Origin: Salinimonas profundi
Lineage (GTDB): Bacteria; Pseudomonadota; Gammaproteobacteria; Enterobacterales; Alteromonadaceae
Direction: 5' to 3'
Assembly (NCBI RefSeq): GCF_014750655.1
Contig: NZ_JABBXD010000004.1
Span: 186,001 to 250,000, forward strand
Length of the DNA stretch: 64,000 nt
In this document: positions 27,532-36,362 of the stretch, in pieces
Numbering within the stretch: position 1 is the first letter of the stretch
Layout of the letters: every line of letters begins with the position of its first letter
Program-made: the position numbers and the translations under genes
Notes under the pieces: generated by a model
What the model was told of the DNA's origin: nothing
Databases searched by the model: none
Seen by the model: only the letters and a program-made list of their open reading frames with translations

Positions 27532-30360
27532 ATGAGTTCAGCAAGCGAGTACGCGGTAGGCCAGCGTTGGCTAAGTAATACAGAATCCGAACTGGGATTG
27601 GGTGCGATTGTTAATCAGGACTTTCGCTCCGTGGAAGTTTTTTATCCAGCGACGGGTGAGAGCCGAAAGTACACCAAAAATGATGCCCCGCTGACCCGCC
27701 TGACATTTGAAGTGGGTGATACGATTAAAAGTCAGGATGGCTGGAGCATGGCGGTCACCGACACAGAGATTTCGCAGGACGTGGTGATTTATCATGGCAC
27801 TCACACCGACACCGGCGAGACGACCCGCCTGCCTGAGACCATGCTCGACCATCATATCCGGCTCAACCAGCCTGAACAGCGTTTGTTCAGCATGCAGCAC
27901 GATATCCCCAAATGGTTCGACCTGCGTTTGAAAGCCTTTACCCACATGAGCGATTATCAGCGCAGCCAGACCATCGGCCTGGCCGGTGCCCGCATTGAGC
28001 TTATTCCTCATCAGCTACACATTGCTTCTCAGGTGGGCAACCGGCATGCTCCGCGGGTGCTACTGGCCGATGAAGTGGGCTTAGGTAAAACCATTGAAGC
28101 AGCGTTGATTATCCACCAGCAAATCAAAACAGCGCGGGCCCAGCGCGTATTGATCGTGGTGCCGGACTCACTGGTACATCAATGGCTGGTCGAGATGCTA
28201 CGCCGCGTCAATCTGGCGTTTGCCATTTTTGATGAAAGCCGCTGTGAGGCGATGGACGAATCCGAAGAAAACCCGTTCGAGCAGGAACAACTGGTTCTGT
28301 GTAGTCTGGATTTTCTGCGTAATAATGCCAAACGCCATGAACAGGCGCTTGCAGCAGGCTGGGATTTACTGGTGGTGGATGAAGCGCATCACCTTGTCTG
28401 GTCAGCCGAGGCTCCTTCTGCGGATTACCAGTGTATCGAAGCCCTGGCAAGCGCCATTGCGGGTGTACTGCTGCTCACTGCCACGCCGGATCAGCTGGGC
28501 CACGAAAGCCATTTTGCCCGCTTGAGATTGTTGGATCCTGCCAGATTTCATGATTACGACACCTTTTTAAAAGAAGAGTCACAGTACAGTGAGCTGGCTG
28601 AAGCGGTGACCCCTTTGCTGGGCGATGATACGCTCACTGACGAAGAAATAGCCCGTATTCGCGAGCTGGCCCCCCACAGCGCCAGCGAGTTAACCAATCT
28701 GGATGATTTCGATCAACGTGATGCACTCCTGCACGCACTTATTGATCGTCACGGCACCGGCCGACTGTTATTCAGAAACCGCCGGGCCGGCATCACCGGG
28801 TTCCCCGAACGCCACTTACAGGCACATCCTTTACCGCTGCCGGATGTCTATGAAGACATGCTGGAATTAACCGATGACCTGGACGAGGCTCTGTATCCCG
28901 AGCGCCAGCCTTCGCTGGTTAACAGCTGGACCGATTTGGATCCCCGCGTAGAGTGGCTACTTGAATTTTTGCCTACGGTTAAACCGGAAAAGGTACTGCT
29001 GATTTGCGCCAGTGCTGTGACCGCCCAGCAATTGGGCGAGGCGATTCGTCTGCGCACCGGTATCCGTCATAGTGTGTTTCATGAAGGCATGAGCATTGTA
29101 GAGCGTGATAAAGCGGCGCATTTTTTCGCTGATGATGAAGAGGGCGCGCAAATTCTGCTGTGCAGCGAAATCGGTTCGGAAGGTCGCAACTTCCAGTTTG
29201 CTCATCACCTGGTGCTGTTTGATCTGCCGATGACACCGGACCTGCTCGAGCAGCGTATCGGACGCCTTGATCGTATCGGACAGACCAAAGATATTCAGAT
29301 TCATGTTCCGTACCTTGAAGATACCGCGCAGTCTGTACTGCTTGACTGGTATAACGACGGATTAGGCGCATTTACGCAAACCTGCCCTACCGGCACGGGG
29401 GTTTTCGAACAGGTAAAAGACCAGCTGACCGAATGTCTGCTGGTACCACAGGATCAGGAGAGCCGGACAGCACTGGTTACCAGAACGCATGAAATCAATC
29501 AGTCTTTGCGTCAGCAACTGGATGCTGGTCGCGACCGTCTGCTTGAACTCAATGCATCAGGAAAAGGCAAAGTGGAAGACTTGCTGGATGACATCATCGC
29601 GCAGGATGCAAACGATGCACTGTCAGATTTTATGAACTGGCTGTTCGATGCCATTGGTGTTAACCAGGAAGATAAAGGCAATGACTGTTTTATCCTGCGT
29701 CCGGGTGAATCGATGGTTAACAGTCTGCCCGGACTGGACCCTGAAGGCATGACCGTGACCTATCGCCGACGCGTGGCCACAACATTGGAGCATGTGCACT
29801 ATCTTAGCTGGGACCACCCGCTGGTACATAATGCTGTTGATGTTATTCTTACCGACACCATTGGTAAAGCAAGCCTTGGCTTTATCGCTGATCGCACATT
29901 ACCTAAAGGGGCTTACTGGCTCGAAGCGTTGTTCACCTTAAGCGTAAATGCACCAGCGCACCTTCAGGCGTCCCGTTTCTTACCCGCTACGCCAATTAAG
30001 CTATGCATTGATGCACAAGGAGAAGAAAGCGACACGACCTTTGAAAAAACCCGCCGCGCCAATAAGAAAATTGCTCAGCAGCTTATCGGAGCACTGAAAA
30101 AGCCAGTCAACAATCAGATTGATAAAGCCCGCGAACTGGCCTCGCAGCAAGCTGATACCTTGCTGGCACAGGCACGGGAGAATATGAAGTCGTCACTGGG
30201 TGCAGAAATCGAGCGCCTGCGCGAATTACAACAGGATAATCCGGCAATTCGCGACAGTGAAATCGACTTTATTGATACTCAGATTGCCGCACTGGATGAC
30301 GCATTTGACGATGCCGAAGTACAGTTGGATGCACTACGGATCGTGGTGAATAATCCTTAA
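27532..30360 (+). CDS. rapA: RNA polymerase-associated ATPase RapA (HepA)
   Basis: A 942-residue Swi2/Snf2 ATPase that binds RNA polymerase and recycles it after termination. N-terminal tandem Tudor-like domains (GQRWLSNTESELGLG) precede the helicase motifs: DEVGLGKTIEA (I), VDEAHH (II), LLTATP (III) and QRIGRLDRIGQ (VI). The length is close to the E. coli protein (968). I prefer ATG 27532 to the TTG at 27508 because it aligns with the family start. The stop overlaps the rluA start (TAATG), so the two are coupled. The 300 bp upstream hold no gene, only a probable promoter with TACAAT at 27493-27498. Confidence 0.95.
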   Translation: MSSASEYAVGQRWLSNTESELGLGAIVNQDFRSVEVFYPATGESRKYTKNDAPLTRLTFEVGDTIKSQDGWSMAVTDTEISQDVVIYHGTHTDTGETTRLPETMLDHHIRLNQPEQRLFSMQHDIPKWFDLRLKAFTHMSDYQRSQTIGLAGARIELIPHQLHIASQVGNRHAPRVLLADEVGLGKTIEAALIIHQQIKTARAQRVLIVVPDSLVHQWLVEMLRRVNLAFAIFDESRCEAMDESEENPFEQEQLVLCSLDFLRNNAKRHEQALAAGWDLLVVDEAHHLVWSAEAPSADYQCIEALASAIAGVLLLTATPDQLGHESHFARLRLLDPARFHDYDTFLKEESQYSELAEAVTPLLGDDTLTDEEIARIRELAPHSASELTNLDDFDQRDALLHALIDRHGTGRLLFRNRRAGITGFPERHLQAHPLPLPDVYEDMLELTDDLDEALYPERQPSLVNSWTDLDPRVEWLLEFLPTVKPEKVLLICASAVTAQQLGEAIRLRTGIRHSVFHEGMSIVERDKAAHFFADDEEGAQILLCSEIGSEGRNFQFAHHLVLFDLPMTPDLLEQRIGRLDRIGQTKDIQIHVPYLEDTAQSVLLDWYNDGLGAFTQTCPTGTGVFEQVKDQLTECLLVPQDQESRTALVTRTHEINQSLRQQLDAGRDRLLELNASGKGKVEDLLDDIIAQDANDALSDFMNWLFDAIGVNQEDKGNDCFILRPGESMVNSLPGLDPEGMTVTYRRRVATTLEHVHYLSWDHPLVHNAVDVILTDTIGKASLGFIADRTLPKGAYWLEALFTLSVNAPAHLQASRFLPATPIKLCIDAQGEESDTTFEKTRRANKKIAQQLIGALKKPVNNQIDKARELASQQADTLLAQARENMKSSLGAEIERLRELQQDNPAIRDSEIDFIDTQIAALDDAFDDAEVQLDALRIVVNNP

Positions 30361-31070
30361 TGGCAAATCCCCCGTTTGTTTACAATCCGCCGCTGTCGCC
30401 TTATCTGGATATTCTTTATCAGGATGAGGCGATTCTGGTGGCCAATAAACCCAGTGGCTTGCTTAGCGTGCCGGGCAAAGCAGACGCTCATAAAGATTCG
30501 TTGATTACCCGCGTAAAGCGTGTCTATCCGAATGCAGCGGTGGTGCATCGACTGGATATGGCAACCTCAGGCATCATGATTATGGCGCTGACCAAGGATG
30601 CCAACCGGTTTTTATCGCAACAGTTCGCCACGCGGCAGACTCAAAAACGCTATTACGCGCGAGTCGATGGCTGCATGCGACAGCCTGCTGGTATGGTCGA
30701 TTTACCGCTGATTTGTGACTGGCCTAATCGTCCCAAGCAAATGGTTTGTCACGACAATGGAAAGCCATCTGTAACCTACTATTCGGTGGTGAGCAAAAAC
30801 GACAGTGAAAGCCTGGTGGCGCTAAAGCCAGTGACCGGACGCTCTCATCAGTTGAGGGTGCACATGCTGGCGCTGGGCCACCCGATTCTGGGTGACCGCC
30901 TGTACGCGCACCCTGAAGCCCTGGCTAAAGCAACACGTTTGCAACTGCATGCACAAACACTGATCATTCGTCACCCCGAGACATCACAGTGGTGTCACTT
31001 TGAAACTGCAATTCCCTTCAGTGATCATAAACCGGAACCATTAGCGGTTCCGGAATACATCAATAATTAG
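30360..31070 (+). CDS. rluA: Dual-specificity rRNA/tRNA pseudouridine synthase RluA
   Basis: A 236-residue pseudouridine synthase that modifies position 746 of 23S rRNA and position 32 of several tRNAs in E. coli. The catalytic motif is VHRLDMATSGIM, with the aspartate in HRLD. The C-terminal KPVTGRSHQLRVH and GHPILGDRLYA motifs are present. There is no S4 domain, as in RluA. It is translationally coupled to rapA by one-base overlap, the arrangement also seen in E. coli. A terminator overlaps its stop codon. Confidence 0.93.
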   Translation: MANPPFVYNPPLSPYLDILYQDEAILVANKPSGLLSVPGKADAHKDSLITRVKRVYPNAAVVHRLDMATSGIMIMALTKDANRFLSQQFATRQTQKRYYARVDGCMRQPAGMVDLPLICDWPNRPKQMVCHDNGKPSVTYYSVVSKNDSESLVALKPVTGRSHQLRVHMLALGHPILGDRLYAHPEALAKATRLQLHAQTLIIRHPETSQWCHFETAIPFSDHKPEPLAVPEYINN

Positions 31071-31109
31071 CAAACGCTGACTGGTCGACAGTGTTTGCTG
31101 CCCTTTTTT
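31069..31109 (+). terminator. Terminator overlapping the rluA stop codon
   Basis: AGCAAACGCTG (31069-31079) pairs with CAGTGTTTGCT (31089-31099) with one G-U position. A CCC and six T follow. Confidence 0.8.
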
Positions 31110-31153
31110 ATCACTGTTCAGTGAAAACGCGCGGTTAACAGGCGTGCTGCTGT

Positions 31154-32089
31154 TTAGCCATCACCGGCTAACACGCTTTCAAACGCTGCAATCTGAGCGT
31201 GTAGCTCACGCCTTTCCTCAAAAGATAATGTCTGCATTTCAAGTAACATCTGACGACGTAAAATCTGTTTTTTAAACAGAGCCGCTTTTTTTGCTTTCAA
31301 CGACTGCTTACCTGAAGACGGATTTTGTTTAAATCTTTTATCCATGTTGGCAGCGGACAGTTTGACTTCCTTAATATCCTGAAGGGTACTCTCAATATAT
31401 TGTTTGAGTCCTGAATTCATCAGCATATCCGGAAACTTTTCAGTCATAGAGTCAAACAGCGCTCGATTTGCGGATATCGCAGCACCATATACGATGAGAC
31501 TAGTGTGCTCCGGCCCATACCCCAAATGGTCCATTAGCATTGCTGCTGTTTCAGGATTTTGCATCTGTATAAGTTGCAAGAAACTGCCGTCAATTGTCTG
31601 ATAGCTACCCAAATCAATGAACTTCTGCATTTCATCCGGCGTCATTTGACTATCAAGCCCCATGGCGATAATCAAGGGGGTTTCCACACCGGGCTCCCGT
31701 AAAACCGGCACATTCACCATAAATTTACCGTCTTCGATAAGCTGAAGCACCAAGGCCGTGGTATCTACGCCATTTTCAGCAAGCCTAATCAATAAGGTCA
31801 CTCTTTCTTCTTCCGACATCTGGTCGAAATTGCTGAACAGCGCGAGCGTTTCAGCAGTTACAGCGTTAGATATATAGATATTTGGTGTGACAGGAGCGAC
31901 CCTACTATCCAGGGGCTGCTTTGGTGGCATTGGCGTTACTGCCAGGGGCGCTTTTTTGACAGGCAGCGCCTGAGTTGTTGCTTGTTTGGGGGACATTAGT
32001 TGTGCTGGTACGACGGGCTTATCACGACTTATCCACCCGATACCCACACATATCAGAATAATGACAATAGCCACACAGTGTTTAACCAC
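31154..32089 (-). CDS. Unknown membrane-anchored protein, paralogue A (311 aa)
   Basis: I do not recognise this family. The protein has an N-terminal membrane anchor or signal (residues about 5-20), a proline-rich spacer, and a helical soluble domain with conserved segments such as VNVPVLREPGVETPLIIAMG, TPDEMQKFIDLGSYQT, HLGYGPEH and RRQMLLEMQTLS. A second copy of the same length lies at 34816-35751, on the other side of the efflux operon. Both start with GTG and share the upstream sequence including AAAAAGGA. It is divergent from marR, so may share its regulated promoter region. A periplasmic accessory role next to the pump is possible but unproven. Confidence 0.75.
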   Translation of the reverse strand: MVKHCVAIVIILICVGIGWISRDKPVVPAQLMSPKQATTQALPVKKAPLAVTPMPPKQPLDSRVAPVTPNIYISNAVTAETLALFSNFDQMSEEERVTLLIRLAENGVDTTALVLQLIEDGKFMVNVPVLREPGVETPLIIAMGLDSQMTPDEMQKFIDLGSYQTIDGSFLQLIQMQNPETAAMLMDHLGYGPEHTSLIVYGAAISANRALFDSMTEKFPDMLMNSGLKQYIESTLQDIKEVKLSAANMDKRFKQNPSSGKQSLKAKKAALFKKQILRRQMLLEMQTLSFEERRELHAQIAAFESVLAGDG

Positions 32090-32110
32090 AAGAGCGTCCT
32101 TTTTCTGCGG
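32086..32110 (-). promoter_or_regulatory. Possible start-codon hairpin of paralogue A
   Basis: On the minus strand CCGCAG (32110-32105) can pair with UUGUGG (32091-32086), with G-U pairs. This puts the AAGGA ribosome-binding site in the loop and the GUG start in the stem. The same arrangement recurs upstream of paralogue B. Confidence 0.35.
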
Positions 32111-32189
32111 TAATAAGCATGACTATAAAGTCATACATAAGGCTTTACAACGAAGCGTTAATTTTTAAAACACATCGACACTACCAAAT

Positions 32190-32233
32190 TGCTTAGCATG
32201 CTAAGTATGTGATACATTACTTAGCATGCTAAC
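32190..32233. promoter_or_regulatory. Twin palindromic operators and promoter upstream of marR
   Basis: The perfect palindrome CTTAGCATGCTAAG (32192-32205) and a second copy TTAGCATGCTAA (32221-32232) lie in the marR-paralogue A intergenic region, 28 bp centre to centre. A plausible promoter has -35 TTGCTT (32190-32195) and -10 TACATT (32213-32218) at 17-bp spacing. The first palindrome thus covers the -35 box and the second the start of transcription. This is a typical layout for autorepression by a MarR dimer. Confidence 0.75.
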
Positions 32234-32251
32234 TAATTAAATAGGACGATA

Positions 32252-32698
32252 ATGGAAAGTAATATTGGCTGGTTACTCAGTCGCGCAGCGTTTAGCTGGA
32301 GAAATGCTGTTGATCATTATATGTCCTCGCTGGGACTGACGCAGACTCGCTGGATTGCACTTTTGCATCTGGAGCGTATGGGCGAAGGCTGCAGCCAGAA
32401 AGCGCTAGCCGACAATATCGGTATTGAACAGCCGTCTCTGCTTCGCACACTTAACCAGCTGGAAGCAAGCAACCTGATTCAGCGTAAGTCCTGTGCAGAG
32501 GATGCGCGGCGTAAAACACTTTGGTTTACCCCACAGGGGCGAGAGCTATTAAAGCAAGTAGAAACTATGGCCAACGCCGGTCGTCAGAAAATGCTGGAGG
32601 GAATGGATAGCAACCAGCGCGAAACATTACATACCCTTTTACAACAGGTTATAGATAACGGCAGTGCCTTTTTACGGAGTGACCATGACAGCAGATAA
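32252..32698 (+). CDS. MarR/SlyA-family transcriptional regulator
   Basis: A 148-residue winged-helix dimer protein: a dimerisation helix at the N-terminus, a recognition region around CSQKALADNIGIEQPSLLR and a wing with RKSCAEDARRKTLWFTPQG. Such proteins repress efflux operons and release DNA on binding phenolic or other small ligands. It heads the operon with the HlyD and DUF2955 genes and overlaps the former by 14 bp. The twin palindromes upstream are its likely operators. The inducing compound cannot be told from sequence. Confidence 0.88.
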   Translation: MESNIGWLLSRAAFSWRNAVDHYMSSLGLTQTRWIALLHLERMGEGCSQKALADNIGIEQPSLLRTLNQLEASNLIQRKSCAEDARRKTLWFTPQGRELLKQVETMANAGRQKMLEGMDSNQRETLHTLLQQVIDNGSAFLRSDHDSR

Positions 32699-33752
32699 AC
32701 AATTTAATCGCTGGATGCGTCGGGCGTTTATTTTATTTTTGGTGGTGTTTGCTTATATCGTTATTGCAGATGTAACCATTCCCATGACGCCCCACTCCCA
32801 GGTTCAGCGCCCGGTTATTACTGTCGCCTCTCGTGTGGCCGGCGAGGTCACCCAGGTTTACGTTACCAATAATCAACGCGTGGCGGCCGGTGACTTACTG
32901 TTTGAAATTGACCCCAGTGATTATGAGCTTGCGGTAGAAAAGGCAGAGCTTGCACTGAGCAATGCCAAACAGATCAATGCCACGTTGCAGGCGCAGCTTG
33001 CCCAGGTACAGGCCTCAGTGAAAGAAGCCTCGGTATCTCTTAAACAAAGCCGACGTGAATATGAACGTATGCAGCGCCTGCTGGAAAAACAGCTGGTCAG
33101 TCAGCAGGTGGTGGATCAGCATGAAACGAATGTCAGTGCAGCAGAAGCAAGACTGGCCGCCGCCAAACAAAATCAGCGCGCTGTGCAGGCTGATCTGGGC
33201 GACGACGGTGAACTGAATTTACGTTTGCGACAAGCCAGGAATGCACTGGCGAAAGCACAGCTTAATTTATCCCGTACTCAGGTAGTTGCCCCGAAAGCCG
33301 GTGTGATTTCTAATTTGCAGCTGGTCGCCGGTATTCAGAGTCAGGCCAATCAGCCGCTAATGAGCCTGGTCGTGGAGGGACAAGAACGGATCGCAGCAGA
33401 CTTTCGTGAGAAAAGCCTGAGCCATATTCCGCAACATGCTCATGCCCTGGTGGTCTTTGATGCCCTGCCTGGTCAGGTTTTCAGCGCAACACTGCGTAGT
33501 CGTGACATGGGAATTGCGCAGGGTCAGGATCAAGCCGATGGCTTGTTGGCACAGCCTGATAACAGCGACCGCTGGGTCAGAGATGCCCAACGCATTCGCG
33601 TTTATGTAAAACTGGACGATGCGACGTTGCCTGTCACGCTGGCAACAGGTGCACGTGCAACTGTCATGCTTGAGAGCGATTCGCAGGGTTGGGCGCACGC
33701 ACTGTCTCGCCTGCAAATGACGATAGTGAGTTATCTGCATTATGTCTACTGA
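32685..33752 (+). CDS. HlyD/EmrA-family membrane-fusion protein
   Basis: A 355-residue periplasmic adaptor with one N-terminal membrane helix (about 11-30). A split biotinyl-lipoyl domain follows (ASRVAGEVTQVYV and later VVAPKAGVISNLQLV), with a long coiled-coil hairpin between about 85 and 190. It would bridge an inner-membrane transporter and TolC. I chose ATG 32685, with GGAG upstream, over the start at 32664. It overlaps marR upstream and the DUF2955 gene downstream by 11 bp, so the three are one operon. Confidence 0.88.
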   Translation: MTADKQFNRWMRRAFILFLVVFAYIVIADVTIPMTPHSQVQRPVITVASRVAGEVTQVYVTNNQRVAAGDLLFEIDPSDYELAVEKAELALSNAKQINATLQAQLAQVQASVKEASVSLKQSRREYERMQRLLEKQLVSQQVVDQHETNVSAAEARLAAAKQNQRAVQADLGDDGELNLRLRQARNALAKAQLNLSRTQVVAPKAGVISNLQLVAGIQSQANQPLMSLVVEGQERIAADFREKSLSHIPQHAHALVVFDALPGQVFSATLRSRDMGIAQGQDQADGLLAQPDNSDRWVRDAQRIRVYVKLDDATLPVTLATGARATVMLESDSQGWAHALSRLQMTIVSYLHYVY

Positions 33753-34782
33753 GCAGTCAGCGGGCAGCGAACTTACGAGCAGCGAGCAACGACGTTTGCT
33801 TCGCATTGCACTGGGTAGCAGTGCTGGCTTTTTTGTGTGTAAGGTAATGAACTGGCCCTATGGCGTCTTTTTTACCGTGTTCCCTATGTTGCTTCTGGGT
33901 ATGCTTCCGGTATTCAATAGCCTGATTGCCTGGCAGTTTGTCATGGGAACCGTGGTTAACGTTCTCGAGCTGTATATTCTGCACCGATTTTTTATGCCTT
34001 ATCCATTGGCAATGACACTGGCTACCTTTTTTATCTTCACCGTGCATTTTTACTTTATGGCGAAGGGAAAGCATTATCTCCTGTGGGCATCAGGCCTGGT
34101 TACCCTGTCTGCACTGCTGCACTTTGGCAGTTACCCGGGGGCAGGGATCGGCGACATGATGGTGGCAACAATGCTGGCATCGGTAACGGCGGTTGCTTCG
34201 GCCGCAATACTCTACTGGCTTATTCCGGAAACCGGCACGCCACCCGCTCCGCCTGAACATACCGTCACATTTACGCAGATACGTCACCGAACGTTGTTGG
34301 GAGCGAGTCTGGCCACCCTATCTTTTGTAGTCTTCCAGATGCTGGATTTGCGCGATTCGCTGTCAGCGCAGGTGGCTACAATACTGGTGCTTTTTCCACT
34401 GACATTTCAGGGCTCTCTTACCAGCGCGGTAAAACGGGCAAAAGGAGTCAGTATAGGGTGTGCGCTGGCGATTCTTGTGCAAATCACCATGTACGATTTA
34501 ATTTCACATTTGACGTTAGTGGTACTTGCACTGTTTCTTACCGTCATGCTTACCGCACGCCTTCACCTTATTGAACGGGCTGGTTCTGGCATGGGATTCG
34601 GCGCGCTGACCACTATCGGTATTTTATTTGGTCAGTACATGCAGCCTGATGCTGATATTCTCTATAGCAGCCTGTACCGATTTTCTTCGGTTGTCGTTGC
34701 GCTGACATTACTCATGTTGTGTGCCTACGCCCTGCACCGCTTTCTTAATCATTTTGCGGCGACCCGTGATACGACAGTCTAA
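33742..34782 (+). CDS. DUF2955/FUSC-like inner-membrane transporter component
   Basis: A 346-residue integral membrane protein with about eight to nine hydrophobic helices. It matches the DUF2955 family (FUSC/AaeB-like), which pairs with HlyD-type adaptors in export of aromatic acids or other toxic compounds. A characteristic region is LSAQVATILVLFPLTFQGSLT, resembling the FUSC repeat. It overlaps the adaptor gene by 11 bp. It ends 34 bp before the convergent paralogue B gene. The substrate is unknown. Confidence 0.8.
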   Translation: MSTEQSAGSELTSSEQRRLLRIALGSSAGFFVCKVMNWPYGVFFTVFPMLLLGMLPVFNSLIAWQFVMGTVVNVLELYILHRFFMPYPLAMTLATFFIFTVHFYFMAKGKHYLLWASGLVTLSALLHFGSYPGAGIGDMMVATMLASVTAVASAAILYWLIPETGTPPAPPEHTVTFTQIRHRTLLGASLATLSFVVFQMLDLRDSLSAQVATILVLFPLTFQGSLTSAVKRAKGVSIGCALAILVQITMYDLISHLTLVVLALFLTVMLTARLHLIERAGSGMGFGALTTIGILFGQYMQPDADILYSSLYRFSSVVVALTLLMLCAYALHRFLNHFAATRDTTV

Positions 34783-34815
34783 TGATAAGCGTGCCATGCT
34801 TTCAGGCAGTCTTAC

Positions 34816-35751
34816 TTATAATAGCGTGCTGAAACGATCCTCACTGGCTTGCCTGAACGCATTAATTTCATCATTGATACGCTGGCGTTGCTCGACGCTC
34901 AGCGTCTGCATTTCCAGCAACATTTGACGGCGCGCGATTTGCCGTTCAAACAAATAAGCCGTTCTTTCTTTTAAAAGCGTATCATCGATGCCCCTTCGGC
35001 TCTCGAATTTCTTTTTTATGCTGTCTTCAATTTGCACTGTCTCATCGATATTATCCAGCATACTTTCAATTTCCGTTTGCACTTCAGAACTGACCAGCAA
35101 GCCTGGGGTTTGCTCAACCATGTAATCAAAAAGCGCTCTGTTTGCAACGTATGCTGCCCCAACTGTCACTGCTTCGTAGTGCTCTGGGCCGTAGCCCAAA
35201 TGTGTCATTAACAGTGCGGCGGTATCAGGATTTCTCAATTGCATCACTGCAATAATACTTCGTTCAACAGTCTGGTAACTTCCCATATCGATAAACTTTT
35301 GCATCTGAGCCGGTGTCATATCACTATCAAAAGCCATCGCTATGAACATGGGAGTCTCGATACCTGCCTCTGTCAGTGGTACATTCACCGCCACAATGCC
35401 GTTCTCAATAAGCTGGAAAATAATTGTAGTAATATCTTCCCCGTTTTGGATAAGCTTCATGAATAGCTCAAACACTTCTTCATCGTTCATCTGCTGGAAG
35501 TTTTCAAATTCAGCCAGAATATCGGCCGATATCGAGGATGTTTCCATGGTATGAGGGGTATCGGTATTACTGTCAGCATCAGTGTCGCTTGCCACCAAGA
35601 CAGGCCTTGCCGGATCAGGGAGTGGCGCAGGCTGTAGCTTCAGCGATGCGGAAGACGACGTGGGAGCAGGCGCATCAGACTTTTCGTAACTTGCATTTAA
35701 AATGAGCAATATAACGAAAAGCGCGGCGCTGAGGATGAAGTACTTAACCAC
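34816..35751 (-). CDS. Unknown membrane-anchored protein, paralogue B (311 aa)
   Basis: A clear paralogue of the gene at 31154-32089, with the same length, GTG start and anchor. Matching blocks include VNVPLTEAGIETPMFIAMA, TPAQMQKFIDMGSYQT, HLGYGPEH, ANRALFDYM and RRQMLLEMQTLS. The N-terminal spacer and the region around 190-240 have diverged most. The upstream sequence, AAAAAGGA with flanking CCAC/GTGG, is shared, so the duplication included the translation signals. Together the two copies bracket the marR-hlyD-DUF2955 operon. No catalytic motif is visible. Function unknown. Confidence 0.75.
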   Translation of the reverse strand: MVKYFILSAALFVILLILNASYEKSDAPAPTSSSASLKLQPAPLPDPARPVLVASDTDADSNTDTPHTMETSSISADILAEFENFQQMNDEEVFELFMKLIQNGEDITTIIFQLIENGIVAVNVPLTEAGIETPMFIAMAFDSDMTPAQMQKFIDMGSYQTVERSIIAVMQLRNPDTAALLMTHLGYGPEHYEAVTVGAAYVANRALFDYMVEQTPGLLVSSEVQTEIESMLDNIDETVQIEDSIKKKFESRRGIDDTLLKERTAYLFERQIARRQMLLEMQTLSVEQRQRINDEINAFRQASEDRFSTLL

Positions 35752-35772
35752 AAGATTATCCTTTTTCTGTGG
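35748..35772 (-). promoter_or_regulatory. Possible start-codon hairpin of paralogue B
   Basis: On the minus strand CCACAG (35772-35767) can pair with UUGUGG (35753-35748). The stem holds the GUG start and the loop holds AAGGA. It differs from copy A by an A-U to G-U change that keeps pairing. Confidence 0.35.
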
Positions 35773-35869
35773 AAATAATGAACGAACCTACCACCACTAC
35801 AGCCTCGTTACAACAAATGCCCGTTGATGTAATTACTACCTATTTTGGTATTCAGGCTTAGATGGCGTT

Positions 35870-36193
35870 TCAGGAAGCTTTTTTACAATGCTTGAAATGA
35901 CACCCCCAGGCCAGCGCGCGCCCCGCCAATACGCAACCGAAGTCAGGCGCTCCTGCGCCAGCCTTACCAGAAGCAACACTGATTAGAAAATTAATCAGTA
36001 AAATGCATGCGCTGATCGCCGGGGCAAGAAGATAACTCACTTTACTGAAATAGGTTTGTCTGAAGGTTGTAGTAAATTTGTGACCATGAACCAGACTGGT
36101 ACCCGCCACACTCATGCAGTAGCCGATGTTTAACAGCATGTAGGCGATAAATGAAAACACCACCTGGATAATGCATACCGTTAACTCACTCAT
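35870..36193 (-). CDS. Possible small membrane protein of unknown function (107 aa)
   Basis: A 107-residue frame with two hydrophobic stretches (about 5-25 and 50-75) and a purine-rich GAGAGAGG upstream of ATG. The C-terminal 30 residues look irregular, with many Gly, Ala and Cys, which may mean the frame is decayed or shifted near its end. I do not recognise it. It lies in a loose intergenic region between paralogue B and the DUF3530 gene. Confidence 0.35.
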   Translation of the reverse strand: MSELTVCIIQVVFSFIAYMLLNIGYCMSVAGTSLVHGHKFTTTFRQTYFSKVSYLLAPAISACILLINFLISVASGKAGAGAPDFGCVLAGRALAWGCHFKHCKKAS

Positions 36194-36362
36194 ATCCTCT
36201 CTCTTTTAAACCCACTACGCGCTCATTCAATTGTCTTTACTCCTCGCAATTTCGCAAACAATGCTCAATAACAGTTGCCACGCTATCACTCAAACGAAGA
36301 AAATTCATACGATTAGATTAAGAATACGTTGAAGCGGCCGATATTTGATATACCCGCCCGTC

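Noticed and set aside
31032..31053. CCGGAACC/GGTTCCGG inverted repeat at the end of rluA
   Set aside because: It lies inside the coding region and has no T tract; the real terminator just after it explains transcription stop.
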